NCBI GenBank assembly: GCA_049297615.1
Contig: JBAQUQ010000467.1
Coordinates: 1-20,731, forward strand
Origin: JAEMQF01 sp049297615
GTDB taxonomy: Bacteria > Pseudomonadota > Gammaproteobacteria > Burkholderiales > Burkholderiaceae_C
Reading direction: 5' to 3'
Length of the DNA: 20,731 bases
This document shows positions 1 to 5,473 of this stretch, piece after piece; position 1 is the first letter of the stretch; the number at the start of each line of letters is the position of its first letter. The position numbers and the translations under genes are program-made. The notes beneath the pieces are model-generated. The model ran no database searches. It saw nothing but the letters and a program-made list of their open reading frames with translations, and was not told the DNA's origin.

Positions 1-44
1 CACCAGCGGGCGCGAAAGATGGCAAGGATTTGGCTGAGGCTCAT
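1..44 (-). CDS. EpsF-like chain-length determinant protein, N-terminus only
   Basis: Only the first 14 codons are in the window, reading MSLSQILAIFRARW before the left edge. The ATG lies 24 bp past the epsE stop, and a purine-rich AAGTGAG sits about 8 bp upstream as a ribosome site. Wzz/EpsF chain-length proteins, which span the inner membrane and set polymer length, commonly start with a similar short hydrophobic stretch ending in RARW just before their first membrane segment. epsF follows epsE in methanolan-type exopolysaccharide operons. The start is well supported. The identity rests on 14 residues and gene order, so it is an inference. Confidence 0.6.
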   Translation of the reverse strand, partial: MSLSQILAIFRARW

Positions 45-68
45 GGCGGGCTCACTTCACGGCGCGCA

Positions 69-878
69 TTAAAACAGGCTCTCGCGCACATAGATCACGT
101 CGTCGGCGCGCACGATGTCGTCCATCGAGGGCTGCAAGACCTGGGTCTTGCCGTCGGCGCCCCGGCGGTGGATGCGCAGGCCTTTTTCGGTGCCGCGTTG
201 CGTGATGCCGCCCCCGCTGGCCAGCACCTGCATCAAGGTCATGCCGCGCTCCAGGCGCAGCGTGCCGGGGCGCTGCACTTCGCCGTAGATATAGACGACG
301 GGCGCACGGTCCACGTAGAGCACGTCGCCGTTCTGCACGAACAGGTCGTCGGCGCGGCGCTCGCTGCGCACGATGCTTTGTACATCCAATTCTTTGCGGA
401 AAGGCTGGCCGTTGCGCGTGCCCACGAGCGTGACGACGTCGGCTCCGCCGGGTGCGATGCCGCCGGCGGTGGCCAGAAGATCAGACAGGCGCATGTCGGC
501 GGTTTCGACCGGGTAGCGCCCGGGGCGCCCCACCTGCCCGAGCACGGAAACCTGATTCGCGCGCACCTGCACGACGAGCAAGCTCACTTGCGGTTGCTTG
601 AGGAAGTTGCCGCTGCGCAGGCCGTCGGCGATGGCTCGCTCGGCCTGCGTGACACCCAGGCCACCGAGACGCACGCTGCCCAGGAGCGGGTAGCTGATGG
701 TGCCGGCCTCGCCGATGCGTGTTTCCAGGGAAAGGTCGGGCGACTGGTAGACGGTGACGCGAACCACGTCACCGGGGCCGAGGCGGTATTCGGCCACCGG
801 GGCCTGGGCGTGGCTAGGCCCGCCAGCCAGGAGCAGGGCCAGGATGGGGGCCAGGAGGAGGTGGAGGAAGGTTTTCAC
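69..878 (-). CDS. epsE: Polysaccharide export protein, EpsE/Wza family
   Basis: This is a periplasmic or outer-membrane export protein of the Wza/OPX family, expected to carry exopolysaccharide across the outer membrane with an EpsF-like partner. From the GTG start at 878 (269 aa) there is a signal peptide (hydrophobic residues 4-20, probable cleavage after SHA at 24). A Poly_export domain starting at YRLGPGDVV covers about 31-112. Two SLBB-like beta-grasp units are marked by VSVLGQVGRPGRYPV (110-124) and VYIYGEVQRPGTLRL (195-209). Unlike E. coli Wza there is no lipobox cysteine. The frame is open back to an ATG at 911, but those 11 extra codons lie largely in a palindromic repeat and would spoil the signal peptide, so GTG 878 is preferred although its ribosome site is weak. 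Next downstream is the epsF-like gene. Upstream, epsD is separated from it by a toxin-antitoxin-like cassette. Confidence 0.87.
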   Translation of the reverse strand: MKTFLHLLLAPILALLLAGGPSHAQAPVAEYRLGPGDVVRVTVYQSPDLSLETRIGEAGTISYPLLGSVRLGGLGVTQAERAIADGLRSGNFLKQPQVSLLVVQVRANQVSVLGQVGRPGRYPVETADMRLSDLLATAGGIAPGGADVVTLVGTRNGQPFRKELDVQSIVRSERRADDLFVQNGDVLYVDRAPVVYIYGEVQRPGTLRLERGMTLMQVLASGGGITQRGTEKGLRIHRRGADGKTQVLQPSMDDIVRADDVIYVRESLF

Positions 879-883
879 TCTGC

Positions 884-1004
884 CGTCATGCCGGCAAAAG
901 CCGGTATCCATTGGTTGATCGGCACTGCACTTCGCGGGCGAATGCGGCCTCAGTCCGGTGGATCCCGGCTTTCGCCGGGATCACAGGATTCGCCGAGATG
1001 ACGG
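884..1004. repeat. Inverted pair of 28-bp palindromic repeats (MITE-like)
   Basis: Two copies of a short palindromic repeat face each other. The copy at 884-911 reads CGTCATGCCGGC-AAAA-GCCGGTATCCAT. The copy at 958-984 reads GTGGATCCCGGC-TTTC-GCCGGGATCAC and is the reverse complement type, with about 46 bp between them. A near-duplicate of the last 18 bp (ATTCGCCGAGATGACGGG) follows at 989-1006. The arrangement resembles a small non-autonomous element between the 83-aa gene and epsE. The left copy ends 5 bp before the epsE GTG codon. Both hairpins could also slow transcription into epsE. Confidence 0.75.
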
Positions 1005-1022
1005 GCATCTTCATCGCGAGGC

Positions 1023-1274
1023 TCATGATTTGCCACTCGGGCTTACAGGCGGTGGTTCGATTGCAGTTAGGGACATGTTGAATTGCACGGCAGTTCGCAT
1101 TGCCTGCTCGCTTAACTGCTCGAGCGTCAAATCAGGTAGGCCGGACCGGCGCCATTCGGTGTAGTCGAAGCTATCGCGTGAAACGGATGCGATGAACCGC
1201 TCGGCCTCCACGGTGCCCAATGCGTCGATCAAGGCATTCATGCCCGCCGACCTGATTTCAGTTTCAGTTTTCAT
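1023..1274 (-). CDS. Conserved-looking 83-aa hypothetical protein, possibly antitoxin-like
   Basis: The ATG at 1274 has an excellent ribosome site (GGAGGGATGGT directly upstream), which decides the start over an upstream frame extension that runs through a repeat. The protein begins MKTETEIRSAGMNALIDALG and continues with VEAERFIASVSRD and FDYTEWRR. It is soluble, charged and mostly helical in appearance, with no cysteines. Small proteins of this look, with a helical start, a central FDYTEWRR-like block and a short basic tail, are to my recollection common as uncharacterised genes near PIN or other toxin genes. I do not know a proven function. It is the third gene of the cargo between epsD and epsE, about 100 bp after the HEPN gene, and may belong with the MNT/HEPN pair or be an independent passenger. 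Confidence 0.72.
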   Translation of the reverse strand: MKTETEIRSAGMNALIDALGTVEAERFIASVSRDSFDYTEWRRSGLPDLTLEQLSEQAMRTAVQFNMSLTAIEPPPVSPSGKS

Positions 1275-1340
1275 ACCATCCCTCCACGCTCGCAAGTGCC
1301 GCCCCGGGCAGCAGAGCCAGCCTCCGTGGTATTCGAATCT

Positions 1341-1368
1341 GTGGATCGCGGCTTTCACCGGAATGACG
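1341..1368. repeat. Single palindromic repeat unit, slightly degenerate
   Basis: This unit reads GTGGATCGCGGC-TTTC-ACCGGAATGACG and differs at three positions from the family form (GTGGATCCCGGC-TTTC-GCCGGGATGACG). It lies 8 bp past the HEPN stop codon, in the gap before the 83-aa gene. As RNA it would form a weakened hairpin because two of the three changes fall in the stem. Confidence 0.7.
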
Positions 1369-1375
1369 TCTACAT

Positions 1376-1801
1376 TCAAGTTGCACTGCAGCATGGCCGG
1401 CCGGCTCCCGTCAGCGTTGCGACAAACCCGTTGAGTTGGCGAGCGACTTTCAGCGCTTCAGTCACATCGTTCACCGATGGATCTGCGTCTACTGAAGGGT
1501 AGCGCAGTACCGTACCGAACGCAGACAGTTCGGTCAGTTTGTCTGCCCATTCGGAGAACTGCGCATCAGCGGCGGCACAACGCGTCAGCAGGGCCATCAG
1601 GTCATGCGTCTTTGCCACAGGTTCGCCACGCCACGCCAAGAACGCCTTCAGGGCCTTCTCGGCCGCTTGGTGACAATGGTAAGCAGCCGTGTCAGTGATA
1701 GGGGCACCGGCTCGCAGGGCGCGATCTGCGGTTTCCAAGTCATGGTCGGCCTTTATCAGCCAGGCCTCAACCCACTGCAACGATGTGAGCTGTTCAACCA
1801 T
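1376..1801 (-). CDS. HEPN domain protein (partner of nucleotidyltransferase)
   Basis: This 141-aa all-helical protein is of the HEPN family that pairs with minimal nucleotidyltransferases. Diagnostic blocks are the amphipathic first helix (WVEAWLIKADHDLETADRAL, about 10-29), AAYHCHQAAEKALKAFL (39-55), the KTHDLMALL block (about 64-72), and LRYPSVDAD followed by a last helix (EALKVARQLNGFV). The ATG at 1801 overlaps the nucleotidyltransferase stop by 8 nt (ATGGTTGA), so the two are translationally coupled. A longer in-frame extension exists upstream, but it lies inside the nucleotidyltransferase gene and lacks family features. In characterised MNT/HEPN systems the HEPN protein is an RNase toxin or a target of AMP transfer. 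Here the canonical RX4-6H RNase motif is not evident, so toxicity is uncertain. Family assignment is firm; role is inferred. Confidence 0.85.
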   Translation of the reverse strand: MVEQLTSLQWVEAWLIKADHDLETADRALRAGAPITDTAAYHCHQAAEKALKAFLAWRGEPVAKTHDLMALLTRCAAADAQFSEWADKLTELSAFGTVLRYPSVDADPSVNDVTEALKVARQLNGFVATLTGAGRPCCSAT

Positions 1802-2222
1802 GCAAGACCTTGCCTTCGCGGAGAATTTTGTGTGTAAGGGTCGTCGGCAACGATGCCTCGCGCTGCACTTCTTCGCGGGTGCGCACCCACACGTCACATG
1901 GAACTCCCAAGCCAAATAGGCTGCGATAGCCTGCGCTGGCGCGGCGATATGTTGGCTCGCTTGATTCGGCAACCACCACAAGAAGGTCCACGTCGCTGTC
2001 TCGAGTCGGCTCACCCCAGGCATGCGACCCGAATAGAACGATCTGCTCAGGGTGGTACGTTGCCACGAGGCGTCGCGTGATTTCGCTCAATACGGCTTCG
2101 TTGACGCCCGAATCTACAGCGTTGCCGTGGCGTTGGATCCCGGCCCCCGTGTCGGGCCCGACTTTCGTCGGGGAGCCGACGGGGCCTCGCTGCGCCGGGA
2201 TGACGGGCGCGCGATGTATCAC
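1794..2222 (-). CDS. Minimal nucleotidyltransferase (MNT, antitoxin-like)
   Basis: This is a polymerase-beta-like minimal nucleotidyltransferase. The active-site block is VLFGSHAWGEP followed by DSDVDLLVVV. Numbered from GTG 2222, G65/S66 and Asp77/Asp79 form the GS...DxD site, and Asp110 in VPCDVWV is the likely third metal ligand. The protein ends with the typical KILREGKVL. Homologues of the MntA type transfer AMP to the HEPN partner and so neutralise it. The start is unclear. GTG 2222 overlaps the epsD stop (GTGA) but makes about 35 residues from a palindromic repeat. No ATG or GTG lies between it and the conserved part. TTG at 2090 would give a 98-aa protein of normal family size. I give the longer frame but suspect the shorter product. 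The HEPN gene follows with an 8-nt overlap. Confidence 0.85.
   Translation of the reverse strand: MIHRAPVIPAQRGPVGSPTKVGPDTGAGIQRHGNAVDSGVNEAVLSEITRRLVATYHPEQIVLFGSHAWGEPTRDSDVDLLVVVAESSEPTYRRASAGYRSLFGLGVPCDVWVRTREEVQREASLPTTLTHKILREGKVLHG
2132..2207. repeat. Palindromic repeat element between epsD and the MNT gene
   Basis: This element is about 75 bp. It opens with GTTGGATCCCGGC and closes with GCGCCGGGATGACGG, the two half-ends of the repeat family seen elsewhere in the window. Between them are GC-rich inner palindromes, including the perfect GTCGGGCCCGAC at 2151-2162. It starts about 12 bp after the epsD stop on the minus strand and runs into the first codons of the nucleotidyltransferase frame. 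It marks one edge of the cargo inserted in the EPS operon. Confidence 0.7.
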
Positions 2223-3298
2223 TTCTTCATCCCCATGCCCTTGCTGAGCACGTCGGCGTCGATCGGGCTGCTGCCGGCCGGGCCGGTGGGCGGCGGCGCG
2301 GCGATGACGACAGGAGCCGGCGCCTGCGTTGCGCCGCTGTTCGCACCCGCCTTGAGGCCCAGACCCTTGTTGATGGCGTCGGCCTCCAAGCCGCCCTCCC
2401 TGGGTTTGGCCGCGGCGGCGGCGGCTTCTTGCGTGGCTTTGGCAGCCGCGGCAGCCGATGCAGCGCCTTCGGCGAACTTGCCGACGTACTGAACCCTGGC
2501 CGCAACGCGCAGGGCCTTGACGTCGCTTTCGATGAGCTTGCGCTTGGCCTCGTTCAGCAAGAACTGCTCGATGGCGGGCCGGGCACGCGCTTCGTCCATC
2601 GGTTCGCTCTTGCTGCCGGCGATCATGACCACTTGCGCGCCGTTCGCGGAGGGCACCAACATCGCCTGGCCGTCTTTCATCTTCAAGAATGTGTCGAGCA
2701 GGTTCAGCGGCAGTTGCTCAGCAGGGCGCACGGCCTGGTTGCCGGCGAAGCGGAAGTTGTTGGCCTTGAGATATGCGACGAACTCGTCCAACGACTTGGC
2801 AGTTTCCAGCTTGGCACGCAGGCCAGCCACTTGTTCCGGCTTGGCTTCGATGGCGACTTCTTGAAGGCTGTAGATGCGGCGCTCTTTGAACAGGGCTGGC
2901 TTGGCTTCGTAGTACTTGCTGATCTCCTCGGGCGTGGGCTTGGGCGCGGCTTCGCCGACTTTGTCGAAGTAGGCGCGGGCGACGATGTCGCGCTTCGCGG
3001 CTTCAAACTGTTGCACGACGCGCGCGTCGCGGTCAACCCTGAGTTCCTGCGCCTTCTGGACGGCGATTTCCTGGTCGATCAGGCGCTCGAGGATCTGCCG
3101 GCTCACGGCGTCGGCCTGGTCGGGCTTCAGCCCGCGCTGCTGTTGCAGAACGAAATTGATTTGATGGACCGAGATTTCTTCCTTGTTGACCTTGGCGGCC
3201 ACCTGCGACGCAGCCTTGTCGGTCGCGGCGCCACCGCAACCGGCAAGCACCACGGCGAGGCAGGCGGTGGCGACGAGCCAGGAACGCTTCATTGACAT
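2219..3298 (-). CDS. epsD: EpsD family peptidyl-prolyl isomerase-like lipoprotein
   Basis: This is a SurA/PpiD-like lipoprotein of exopolysaccharide operons, presumed to help fold or assemble export components in the periplasm. From ATG 3298 (359 aa) a signal peptide ends in the lipobox LAGC (Cys21). The +2 residue is Gly, not Asp, which fits outer-membrane sorting. A SurA-N-like helical region (KVNKEEISVHQINFVLQQQR, then ILERLIDQEIAVQKA) spans about 45-110. A parvulin-like segment (EEISKYYEAKPALFKERRIY) follows from about 125. The C-terminus is Ala-rich and carries two copies of a short motif (ADAINKGLGLK and DADVLSKGMGMK). ATG 3292 and ATG 3340 are alternative starts. The last has the better ribosome site (GGGAAAGG) but adds a long n-region. 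epsD probably starts its own transcript, as 371 bp separate it from ubiE. Confidence 0.85.
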   Translation of the reverse strand: MSMKRSWLVATACLAVVLAGCGGAATDKAASQVAAKVNKEEISVHQINFVLQQQRGLKPDQADAVSRQILERLIDQEIAVQKAQELRVDRDARVVQQFEAAKRDIVARAYFDKVGEAAPKPTPEEISKYYEAKPALFKERRIYSLQEVAIEAKPEQVAGLRAKLETAKSLDEFVAYLKANNFRFAGNQAVRPAEQLPLNLLDTFLKMKDGQAMLVPSANGAQVVMIAGSKSEPMDEARARPAIEQFLLNEAKRKLIESDVKALRVAARVQYVGKFAEGAASAAAAAKATQEAAAAAAKPREGGLEADAINKGLGLKAGANSGATQAPAPVVIAAPPPTGPAGSSPIDADVLSKGMGMKK

Positions 3299-3634
3299 GA
3301 CGCTTGCCGGGGGCGAACTGCGATCGAGTGGCGAAATCATGAGCGGCCTTTCCCGTTGGTTCAGAAGCGCGCACCTTGTGAGCGGCGCGTGGCCTGGGGG
3401 AGGGGGAAAACCCCATGCCCTTCGATTGCCGAGTTTACCGGCGATGCGACGCCGATTCGCCCCCCGGTACACAGGGCCAGGCGCGACAGCACAGGTAGAG
3501 CGCATTTGTGCCCGCCACTGCGAGCCGGTGCCCTGCACCCCCCTCAATGGGGGTTACGGATGCGCGAGCCGCAAGCTAGCTCCAAATGCCGGCCCACCCC
3601 AGCATGCACTGAGGCCGAATGCGCCCTGCCATGA
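3299..3634. other. Gene-free region upstream of epsD
   Basis: No convincing gene is seen on either strand. The stretch should hold the epsD promoter on the minus strand, but I could not fix a clear -35/-10 or sigma-54 site. It contains two small hairpins: GGGGAAAACCCC at 3403-3414, and ACCCCC-CTCAAT-GGGGGT at 3537-3554. A segment near 3610-3630 resembles, on the opposite strand, the sequence at 936-956 between the two repeat copies there (GCGGCCTCAGT versus TCGGCCTCAGT), so part of this spacer may be repeat-derived. Confidence 0.5.
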
Positions 3635-3662
3635 GTGGTTCCCGGCGTGCGCCGGGATGACG
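3635..3662. repeat. Palindromic repeat unit, probable ubiE 3' hairpin
   Basis: The unit reads GTGGTTCCCGGC-GTGC-GCCGGGATGACG with a perfect CCCGGC/GCCGGG core. It sits 7 bp past the ubiE stop codon on the minus strand, where it could act as a transcription-stopping or mRNA-protecting hairpin. It has no run of T, so it is not a classical intrinsic terminator. It belongs to the same family as the units at 884, 958, 1341 and 2132. Confidence 0.7.
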
Positions 3663-3669
3663 TTCGGGT

Positions 3670-4401
3670 TCAGCACTTGATTCCCACATGCAGCGCCACC
3701 ACGCCGGCGTTCATGTTGTGCACGTCCACATGGCCGAAGCCCGCGGCCTTCAGCATGGCTTTGAGTTCGGCCTGGTCGGGGTGCACGCGGATCGATTCGG
3801 CGAGGTAGCGATAGCTGTCTCCGTCGCCGGCGACCCACTGGCCGATGCGCGGCAGCACCTTGAATGAATACCAGTCGTAGGCTTTGGCCAGCGGCGGCGC
3901 GATCTTGGAGAATTCGAGAACGAGCAGGCGGCCACCGTCTTTGAGCACCCGGTTCATTTCGGCGAGAGCCTTGTCCTTGTGCGTCATGTTGCGCAGGCCG
4001 AAGGCGACGCTCACCACGTCGAAGCGGTGCGTGGCAAAGGGCAAGGTCTCGGCGTCGCACAGGATGGTCGGCAGCGACAGGCCCTCGTCGATGAGGCGAT
4101 CGCGGCCGCGTTTGAGCATCGCTTCGTTGATGTCGGTGTGCACGACGGTCCCCGTGGCGCCGACCTTGCGGGCGAAAGCGCGCGCCAGGTCGCCCGTGCC
4201 GGCGGCAATGTCGAGCACCTGGTCGCCTTCGCGCAATCTTGCCGCGGCGACGGTGTAAGCCTTCCAAAGCCGGTGCAGGCCGAGCGACATCAAGTCGTTC
4301 ATCAGGTCGTACTTCGCCGCGACGGAATCGAACACGCCGCGCACGCGGCGCGCTTTGTGCGCTTCGTCGACTGAATCGAAGCCGAAGTGGGTGTCGCTCA
4401 T
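3670..4401 (-). CDS. ubiE: Ubiquinone/menaquinone C-methyltransferase UbiE
   Basis: UbiE is a SAM-dependent class I methyltransferase that methylates the ring of 2-polyprenyl-6-methoxy-benzoquinol (ubiquinone path) and demethylmenaquinone. The protein is 243 aa, normal for the family. The first UbiE signature is YDLMNDLMSLGLHRLWK (31-47). The SAM-binding loop is LDIAAGTGDLA (63-73), with the acidic residue Asp90 ending the next strand. AFGLRNM (133-139) and RVLKDGGRLLVLEFS (151-165) complete the second signature. The ATG at 4401 gives the conserved N-terminus, with only a weak AAGA ribosome site. The neighbours ubiJ and ubiB, often found beside it in proteobacteria, are not here. The gene stands alone between a repeat-filled gap and the EPS operon. 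Confidence 0.95.
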   Translation of the reverse strand: MSDTHFGFDSVDEAHKARRVRGVFDSVAAKYDLMNDLMSLGLHRLWKAYTVAAARLREGDQVLDIAAGTGDLARAFARKVGATGTVVHTDINEAMLKRGRDRLIDEGLSLPTILCDAETLPFATHRFDVVSVAFGLRNMTHKDKALAEMNRVLKDGGRLLVLEFSKIAPPLAKAYDWYSFKVLPRIGQWVAGDGDSYRYLAESIRVHPDQAELKAMLKAAGFGHVDVHNMNAGVVALHVGIKC

Positions 4402-4786
4402 GGTCTTAGCAGCTCATGGCGTCGCCTGATTGGCGATGACTCAGCGAGGCTTTCACCCTCACCCCCACCCTCTCCCGCAAGCGGGAGAGGGAGCAAGGCC
4501 CGCTCTCCCGCAAGCGGGAGAGGGAGCGAATTCTGGCTCCCTCTCCACCGCACTCGGGGGAGAGGGGTGGGGTGAGGGGGTCATGTGCCTTGATCGTGGT
4601 GAACTGCATGGTTTCGGGATTGAAGCCGACCACGGGATCGGTTCTTTAAATGGGGCAAGGGCAGTGTAGCGAAACGGGGCGGGGAGAGTCGCTGCCAGCG
4701 TCAGTCGTACGGCGACAACCGGTCGCCGATCGCAGCAGCAAGGTGCGCGCGCTCGATGACCCCTCGTCGGCGCACTCCGCGTCTTC
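4402..4786. other. Gene-free gap between the Uma2 gene and ubiE
   Basis: No gene is supported here. The centre is the 122-bp palindromic repeat element listed separately. To its right, CGGCGAC-AACCG-GTCGCCG (4710-4728) is a perfect 7-bp stem that could end the Uma2 transcript, although no T-run follows it on the minus strand. The ubiE promoter should lie close to 4402-4450, but I see no clear consensus. Confidence 0.5.
4457..4578. repeat. Compound palindromic repeat (CCCTCTCCCGC/GCGGGAGAGGG type)
   Basis: The outer arms CCCTCACCCCCACCCTCTCC (from 4457) and GGAGAGGGGTGGGGTGAGGG (ending 4578) are near-perfect inverted repeats. Inside are two successive hairpins sharing CTCTCCCGC-AA-GCGGGAGAG: 4468-4491 (11-bp arms, CCCTCTCCCGC) and 4503-4522. 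This sequence type is scattered through many proteobacterial genomes between genes and is usually non-coding. It could fold as one long cruciform or as two separate hairpins. Confidence 0.85.
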
Positions 4787-5377
4787 TCAGCTTGGTGCGG
4801 CGGTGGGCCCGAAGTCCACATCGTCGTGCAGAGTAGCGATCGGCCAATCGATTCCATGTTCTGCAATGTGCAGGGTGTCTGCCTCGACTAACGGCTGCAA
4901 GACCCACAGCCCGTCGTCATTCTTGCGAAACAGTTCGGCACCGCGGCGGTCTTGTTCGACCAGGAGGTAGTGACTCAATGTCGCCACCTGTCGGTAGAGT
5001 TCGAACTTGCGGCCGCGGTCATAGGCCGCAGTGCTGGCCGACAAGACCTCGAGCACCATCCAGGGGTGGCGAATGCAGGTGTCATCGTCCGGCTTGCGGT
5101 CGCGCGGGTCGCAACTGACCATCACATCCGGATAGACAAACGCATCGGCGGCGTCGATCCGGAGCTTCAAGTCCGCCATGAAAACCCGGCAGGGTTTGCC
5201 CTTCAGGGCCTGCCTCAGGAACACCGCCGCATTGAGCACAATGATGTTGTGCGCCAGCCTCGAGCCAGTCATAGCGAACACTTCGCCGGCAACGTATTCG
5301 TGGCGCACTTCCTGTGCGGCTTCCCAGGCGAGGTAGGCCGCAGCGTCAAAGCCAGGTCGGGGCACTACAGCGCTCAT
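4787..5377 (-). CDS. Uma2 family (PD-(D/E)XK-like) endonuclease
   Basis: This 196-aa protein belongs to the Uma2 (formerly DUF820) family, related in fold to PD-(D/E)XK nucleases. Family landmarks are HEYVAGEVFAMTG (26-38), the HNIIVLNA helix, FMADLKLRI (66-74), YPDVMV (82-87, with Asp84 in the active site), WMVLEVLS (106-113, with Glu110), and the RGRKFELYR block (121-129). The ATG at 5377 has a GAGGG ribosome site 6 bp upstream. Uma2 proteins are very numerous in cyanobacteria and patchy in other bacteria. Their biological role is not settled and they are often solitary, as here. It is not part of an evident operon: 96 bp separate it from the oxidoreductase gene upstream, and a repeat lies downstream. 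Confidence 0.9.
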   Translation of the reverse strand: MSAVVPRPGFDAAAYLAWEAAQEVRHEYVAGEVFAMTGSRLAHNIIVLNAAVFLRQALKGKPCRVFMADLKLRIDAADAFVYPDVMVSCDPRDRKPDDDTCIRHPWMVLEVLSASTAAYDRGRKFELYRQVATLSHYLLVEQDRRGAELFRKNDDGLWVLQPLVEADTLHIAEHGIDWPIATLHDDVDFGPTAAPS

Positions 5378-5473
5378 TTGGCCCTCGAGTTCATCAGGAA
5401 CCCCCAGGATATCAGCGTCCCGCGAACCCGCTGCTCTCAGGGGGGCAGCACGCGCAATGGATGCCGGGGGCGA

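Noticed and set aside
30..1001. A plus-strand open frame opposite epsE
   Set aside because: It lacks recognisable domains, ends in repeat-coded residues and mirrors the well-supported epsE frame.
4457..4524. Tandem hairpins considered as a CRISPR-like array
   Set aside because: There are only two core copies, no unique spacers of constant length and no cas genes. The sequence fits a common interspersed palindromic repeat.
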